Shown here piece after piece: positions 6,934 to 8,997 of a stretch of DNA of 8,997 nt. Each line of letters opens with the position of its first letter. Position 1 is the first letter of the stretch. The stretch covers positions 1-8,997 of the forward strand of contig CBDUYD010000120.1 of the NCBI GenBank assembly GCA_965371355.1, written 5' to 3'. The notes under the pieces were generated by a model, which saw only the letters and a list, made by a program, of their open reading frames with translations, searched no databases and was not told the DNA's origin. The position numbers and the translations under genes are program-made. This stretch comes from JASJHI01 sp965371355. GTDB lineage: Bacteria > Actinomycetota > Acidimicrobiia > Acidimicrobiales > Ilumatobacteraceae.

Positions 6934-6939
6934 ATTCTC
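6934..6939 (-). promoter_or_regulatory. Candidate -10 element for leaderless AlkB mRNA
   Basis: The minus strand reads GAGAAT, 4 of 6 matches to TATAAT, then 7 nt (AGAACTA) before the ATG. It misses the first T of TANNNT, so it is weaker than the other three. It lies in an AT-rich patch that stands out in this GC-rich window. Confidence 0.4.
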
Positions 6940-7066
6940 GCGAACCCCGCTCAACCCGTCAACAGCGGGAATTGGCGCCCGGGTGAGGGCCTGGACCGTG
7001 CTGAGGTATCACTCGATTTCGCCGTCGACCGCGACACCATCGAGAATGACCGCAACCCATTTCTCG

Positions 7067-7072
7067 AAGGAG
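7067..7072 (+). promoter_or_regulatory. Shine-Dalgarno of the small gene at 7078
   Basis: AAGGAG lies 5 nt before the GTG at 7078 and decides that start. It contrasts with the neighbouring leaderless-type starts. Confidence 0.75.
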
Positions 7073-7077
7073 CACCC

Positions 7078-7278
7078 GTGACAACCCACACAGCCGCAAC
7101 CCACCACATCGTGGTCGAGAGCAACACGGCCGACGGGTTCCTCCTCGTTTGCCCCGAAGCCTCGTGCGGTCGTCGGGTGGTCATCCACCGCAAGGGTGGG
7201 ATGACGGTGCTCGATCGAGGCGATTTCTTCGCCCATCACGTCGGGGGTAACGAAGGGCTCGACCTCGCCGTCGCTTGA
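7078..7278 (+). CDS. Small conserved-looking hypothetical protein with CPxxxCGRR motif
   Basis: A 66-residue soluble protein starting at GTG 7078 behind a clear AAGGAG. The core is LLVCPEASCGRRVVI (residues 22-36), where two Cys five apart resemble half of a zinc-ribbon or knuckle. There is no second Cys pair; His residues at 37, 53 and 54 could complete a site or the motif may be structural. The C-terminal part (VLDRGDFFAHHVGGNEGLDL) looks like a short beta-turn-beta extension. I recall similar short actinobacterial proteins with a CGRRVV segment but cannot name a family or function. There is no membrane segment or signal peptide. It stands alone between the divergent AlkB-like gene and the 154-bp gap before the next cassette. 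Confidence 0.7.
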   Translation: MTTHTAATHHIVVESNTADGFLLVCPEASCGRRVVIHRKGGMTVLDRGDFFAHHVGGNEGLDLAVA

Positions 7279-7294
7279 TCCGTTCCGAACGGGT

Positions 7295-7321
7295 GCCGGC
7301 GACGATCCCCTGAGCGCCGGC
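7295..7321 (+). terminator. GC-rich hairpin after the small gene (weak terminator candidate)
   Basis: GCCGGCG (7295-7301) pairs with CGCCGGC (7315-7321) around a 13-nt loop, 16 bp after the stop at 7278. No T-run follows, so it is not a standard intrinsic terminator. A smaller CCGTT-ccg-AACGG hairpin at 7280-7292 precedes it. Confidence 0.3.
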
Positions 7322-7374
7322 TGAAGGAGGTCTGAACGCCCACGCTCAGCGTCACGGGGTCGTCGGCTCAGGGG
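7307..7374. repeat. 9-bp perfect inverted repeat upstream of the two-gene cassette
   Basis: CCCCTGAGC (7307-7315) and GCTCAGGGG (7366-7374) are perfect inverted copies 50 bp apart. A third GCTCAG occurs at 7344-7349, exactly 22 bp (two helical turns) upstream of the copy at 7366. This arm ends 7 bp before the -10-like TATGGT at 7382, so the repeats could be operator half-sites or a long stem in RNA. It shares bases with the 7295-7321 hairpin, so the two structures would be mutually exclusive. Confidence 0.4.
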
Positions 7375-7381
7375 CCCTCCG

Positions 7382-7387
7382 TATGGT
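7382..7387 (+). promoter_or_regulatory. Candidate -10 element for the 7433-8720 cassette
   Basis: TATGGT fits TANNNT and would give a leader of about 40 nt before the ATG at 7433. No TTGAC-like -35 lies 16-18 bp upstream; that position is occupied by the repeats, which fits an activator-dependent promoter. Confidence 0.3.
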
Positions 7388-7420
7388 CGGAGCGACGGGT
7401 CCAGCCGGGCCCGCGGATCC

Positions 7421-7426
7421 AGGAGG
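7421..7426 (+). promoter_or_regulatory. Shine-Dalgarno of the 7433 gene
   Basis: AGGAGG, 6 nt before ATG 7433. It is the best-matching translation start signal in the window and fixes the start of this otherwise unrecognised gene. Confidence 0.8.
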
Positions 7427-7432
7427 CATCAG

Positions 7433-7945
7433 ATGGAACAATTCGACCCGAACATTCCGAACTACATGCAGGGGGGTGTGACATCGCTGGCGATCACCGC
7501 GCCAGCCGCCTTCCCAGCGCCGGCGCTGCCGAACCACGTCGTCGACCCGACGAACGACTTCGTGGTGACCGTGACTTGGGAGGTCTATGGAGCACTCGTG
7601 CCGTTGTGGCTCGCAGCGCTCAATGACCGCTGGCGAATCGAGCTCTTCGCCGAGTCGATCGGTGGAGGCCCCGAGAAGCGGATCGGACAGGCCTCCAAGA
7701 ACAAGGCTGACGTCGTACCGTGCGTCGATCACGCCGCAGAGCCGAACTGCACCCGGTACGAGGTCGACATCACCGTGCCGGCCGGGACACTGCCCGAGGG
7801 CAACCCGGGCGGACCGGTGGACGACATCTCGGGTTTGTACAAGCTCGCCGGAACGGTGTTCCTGAACTCGTCACTCGGCACGCCGGGCTTCGACTTGATC
7901 GGATACCACGACGGCCCGCTCATCCAGGTCGAGGACCTGGATTGA
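7433..7945 (+). CDS. Hypothetical beta-rich protein, first gene of two-gene cassette
   Basis: A 170-residue protein that I do not recognise. The N-terminal ~40 residues are Pro/Ala-rich and probably disordered. From about 42 the pattern alternates like a beta sandwich: DFVVTVTWEVYG (42-53), then DRWRIELFAESIGGGPEKRI (65-84), CTRYEVDITVPAGTLPEG (106-123), GLYKLAGTVFL (134-144) and DLIGYHDGPLIQVEDL (154-169). Cys97 and Cys106, with His100 between them, could form a disulfide or metal site. No signal peptide or membrane helix is seen, so it is probably cytosolic. It has a strong Shine-Dalgarno and sits 16 bp before the helix-hairpin-helix gene, so the two are very likely co-transcribed. Its core pattern resembles the C-terminal domain of that neighbour, suggesting related binding domains. 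Function unknown. Confidence 0.75.
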   Translation: MEQFDPNIPNYMQGGVTSLAITAPAAFPAPALPNHVVDPTNDFVVTVTWEVYGALVPLWLAALNDRWRIELFAESIGGGPEKRIGQASKNKADVVPCVDHAAEPNCTRYEVDITVPAGTLPEGNPGGPVDDISGLYKLAGTVFLNSSLGTPGFDLIGYHDGPLIQVEDLD

Positions 7946-7961
7946 CCGGTAGGGAACTCCG

Positions 7962-8720
7962 ATGACCGACACGATGGCTCCTTTCCGGGACCTCGAGGGC
8001 ATCGGGCCCGCGACCGAGTCCCGACTCCACGACGCGGGCATCTGGGCCTGGGCGGATCTCGCCGACGTGCTACACACCGTCGGCGGGATCCGTGGGCTCA
8101 CCGTCGAAGGACTCCGCGATCTTGCCAAGACCGCCGATTCGCGTTCGAGCGACGACGGCGATACCGCGGCGATGGACAACGGCGAGCGTGGCGAGACATT
8201 CCTCGTCAGGCTCGCGGTCGGATCAGAGGGTGCGGTTGTGCGCACCTCACTCACTCACGTGCGCAGCCGCGAAGAACACGCCTGGGCGGGGTGGGACGGC
8301 CCCGCGATCCTCAGGCTCATGTGCTGGTTGGCAGACATCGATCAGGCCGACTGGGCCGAACAGTTCGATGCTATTCAAGCTGGCTCCGTTGCTGCATCCG
8401 GCATGCACTCGGCCGAGCGGGCAGCTCCATCCCGAGCAAGACAGGTCGTGGTGGACGGTGGAGTAGTCATCGGAGGAGACTCACAGTCGGTCGAGTTCAC
8501 CCTCGATGCCGACGAGTCCTCCGACCTCGATTCCGACTCGTTCGCGTACCACGCAAGCTTGGAGGCCCGACCTTACGGGCATACAGGCTGGACCCCCATC
8601 GGTGGGGTGGTCGCCGGGACCGGGACTCCGGGCATGGACACCGTCGTCACGTTCGACGGAATCGAGGTTCCGACCAACCTGCATCGATTGCGGGCCTTGG
8701 TCGCGGTCCAGTCGGCCTGA
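7962..8720 (+). CDS. Helix-hairpin-helix protein with unknown middle and beta C-terminal domains
   Basis: A 252-residue three-part protein. Residues 10-36 (DLEGIGPATESRLHDAGIWA and following) form a helix-hairpin-helix with the GIGP hairpin, a motif used for DNA or protein binding. A Ser/Asp-rich linker (58-76) leads to a compact domain at 78-125 (ETFLVRLAVGSEG, then RTSLTHVRSREEHAWAGWD) ending in a helix with Trp122. I do not recognise this domain as a named family. A second linker (137-160) leads to a beta-rich C-terminal domain at about 176-250 (SVEFTLDADE, FAYHASLEARPYG, HRLRALVAVQ). ATG 7962 follows an AGGGA 6 nt away; ATG 7974 is a second option. It lies 16 bp after the beta-rich gene and converges with the BTAD gene. 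No catalytic motif is visible, so an adaptor or DNA-linked scaffold role is possible but unproven. Confidence 0.75.
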   Translation: MTDTMAPFRDLEGIGPATESRLHDAGIWAWADLADVLHTVGGIRGLTVEGLRDLAKTADSRSSDDGDTAAMDNGERGETFLVRLAVGSEGAVVRTSLTHVRSREEHAWAGWDGPAILRLMCWLADIDQADWAEQFDAIQAGSVAASGMHSAERAAPSRARQVVVDGGVVIGGDSQSVEFTLDADESSDLDSDSFAYHASLEARPYGHTGWTPIGGVVAGTGTPGMDTVVTFDGIEVPTNLHRLRALVAVQSA

Positions 8721-8736
8721 CGGCTCCGCCCATCCT

Positions 8737-8751
8737 CCGAACGCTTTTCGG
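8737..8751. terminator. Small hairpin between convergent genes (weak)
   Basis: CCGAA (8737-8741) pairs with TTCGG (8747-8751) around a 5-nt loop in the 37-bp gap between the convergent stops at 8720 and 8758. The stem is short and there is no T-tract, so at most it is a weak bidirectional terminator. Confidence 0.2.
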
Positions 8752-8757
8752 CAATCC

Positions 8758-8997
8758 TCAGCGACCACCCACAGAGCGCTCTTCCTGGTGGGCGGCGACC
8801 GTCTCCTTCGACGGTCGCGTTCGGAGAACGCCGTCGAGCACGCGGACGCAGAAGTCGTACTGGTAGTCGACGAGATGGGGTTTTCCCTGCCTCGAATAGC
8901 AGCGCATCAGGACGCGATGAGCGTCCTCACGGCATGCATCCTGGTCGAGCATCCGCCTGGCGATGTCGATGCAATCGTCGATCTCGTCCGCGGCCAT
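8758..8997 (-). CDS. BTAD-domain protein (AfsR/SARP-type), C-terminal fragment
   Basis: Seventy-nine C-terminal residues are visible. The frame runs off the right edge; the Met codon at the edge (8995-8997) is probably internal because it falls in the middle of a domain. The fragment matches the last helices of the bacterial transcriptional activator domain: IARRMLDQDACREDAHRVLM (12-31), RCYSRQGKPHLVDYQYDFCV (32-51) and the closing RTRPSKETVAAH (58-69), equivalent to the common LGVEPSPETRALY. BTAD is a TPR-like helical domain that follows a winged-helix DNA-binding domain in SARP regulators and in some large AAA/TPR regulators. Nothing follows BTAD except a short polar tail, so it ends the protein. 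The convergent position next to the 7433-8720 cassette suggests, but does not prove, that it regulates that cassette. Confidence 0.8.
   Translation of the reverse strand: MAADEIDDCIDIARRMLDQDACREDAHRVLMRCYSRQGKPHLVDYQYDFCVRVLDGVLRTRPSKETVAAHQEERSVGGR

Noticed and set aside
6915..6938. TTGACG ... TATTCT as a plus-strand promoter for the small gene
   Set aside because: The two hexamers are only 12 bp apart, too close for a normal sigma-70-type promoter.
6946..6969. 6-bp inverted repeat CCCGCT/AGCGGG with a 12-nt loop upstream of the AlkB-like gene
   Set aside because: Short stem, long loop and not placed at a promoter element or gene end; expected by chance in GC-rich DNA.

Overview
The window is high-GC DNA with densely packed genes on both strands and G/C-ending codons. 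Several starts are GTG and several genes lack a Shine-Dalgarno. This suggests an actinobacterium, possibly Acidimicrobiia/Ilumatobacter-like; the placement rests on style and protein flavour only. No rRNA, tRNA, CRISPR array or insertion sequence was seen.

Left part (1-2905, minus strand): a three-gene operon reading leftwards. It encodes a ferredoxin-reductase-type FAD oxidoreductase, a class III PLP aminotransferase, and a MarR-type regulator cut by the window edge. Spacings are 11 bp and 0 bp. Divergent from it (2969-3918, plus) is a two-gene operon with a 4-bp overlap: a PaaI-like hotdog thioesterase and a VOC (glyoxalase-fold) protein.

Middle part (3929-6926): an aldo/keto reductase (minus) is divergent from a second class III aminotransferase of the AGXT2-like type (plus). 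That gene converges with an AlkB-like Fe(II)/2-oxoglutarate dioxygenase (minus). Four promoter-proximal genes here (thioesterase, aldo/keto reductase, second aminotransferase, AlkB) have no Shine-Dalgarno. Each has a -10-like hexamer exactly 7 nt before its start codon, which predicts leaderless mRNAs. The AlkB start is overlapped by a GAAC-N4-GTTC palindrome resembling a Gram-positive LexA (SOS) box.

Right part (7078-8997): a small Cys-containing hypothetical protein, then a 154-bp regulatory gap with inverted and direct repeats. After the gap come two co-oriented genes with Shine-Dalgarno sites: an unrecognised beta-rich protein, and a three-part protein with an N-terminal helix-hairpin-helix, a central unknown domain and a C-terminal beta domain that seems to echo its neighbour. 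Converging on them is the C-terminal end of a protein with a BTAD (AfsR/SARP-type) domain, cut by the right edge. This right part is the most accessory-looking region and the best candidate for an undescribed system. Most of the left and middle genes look like ordinary catabolic or repair enzymes.
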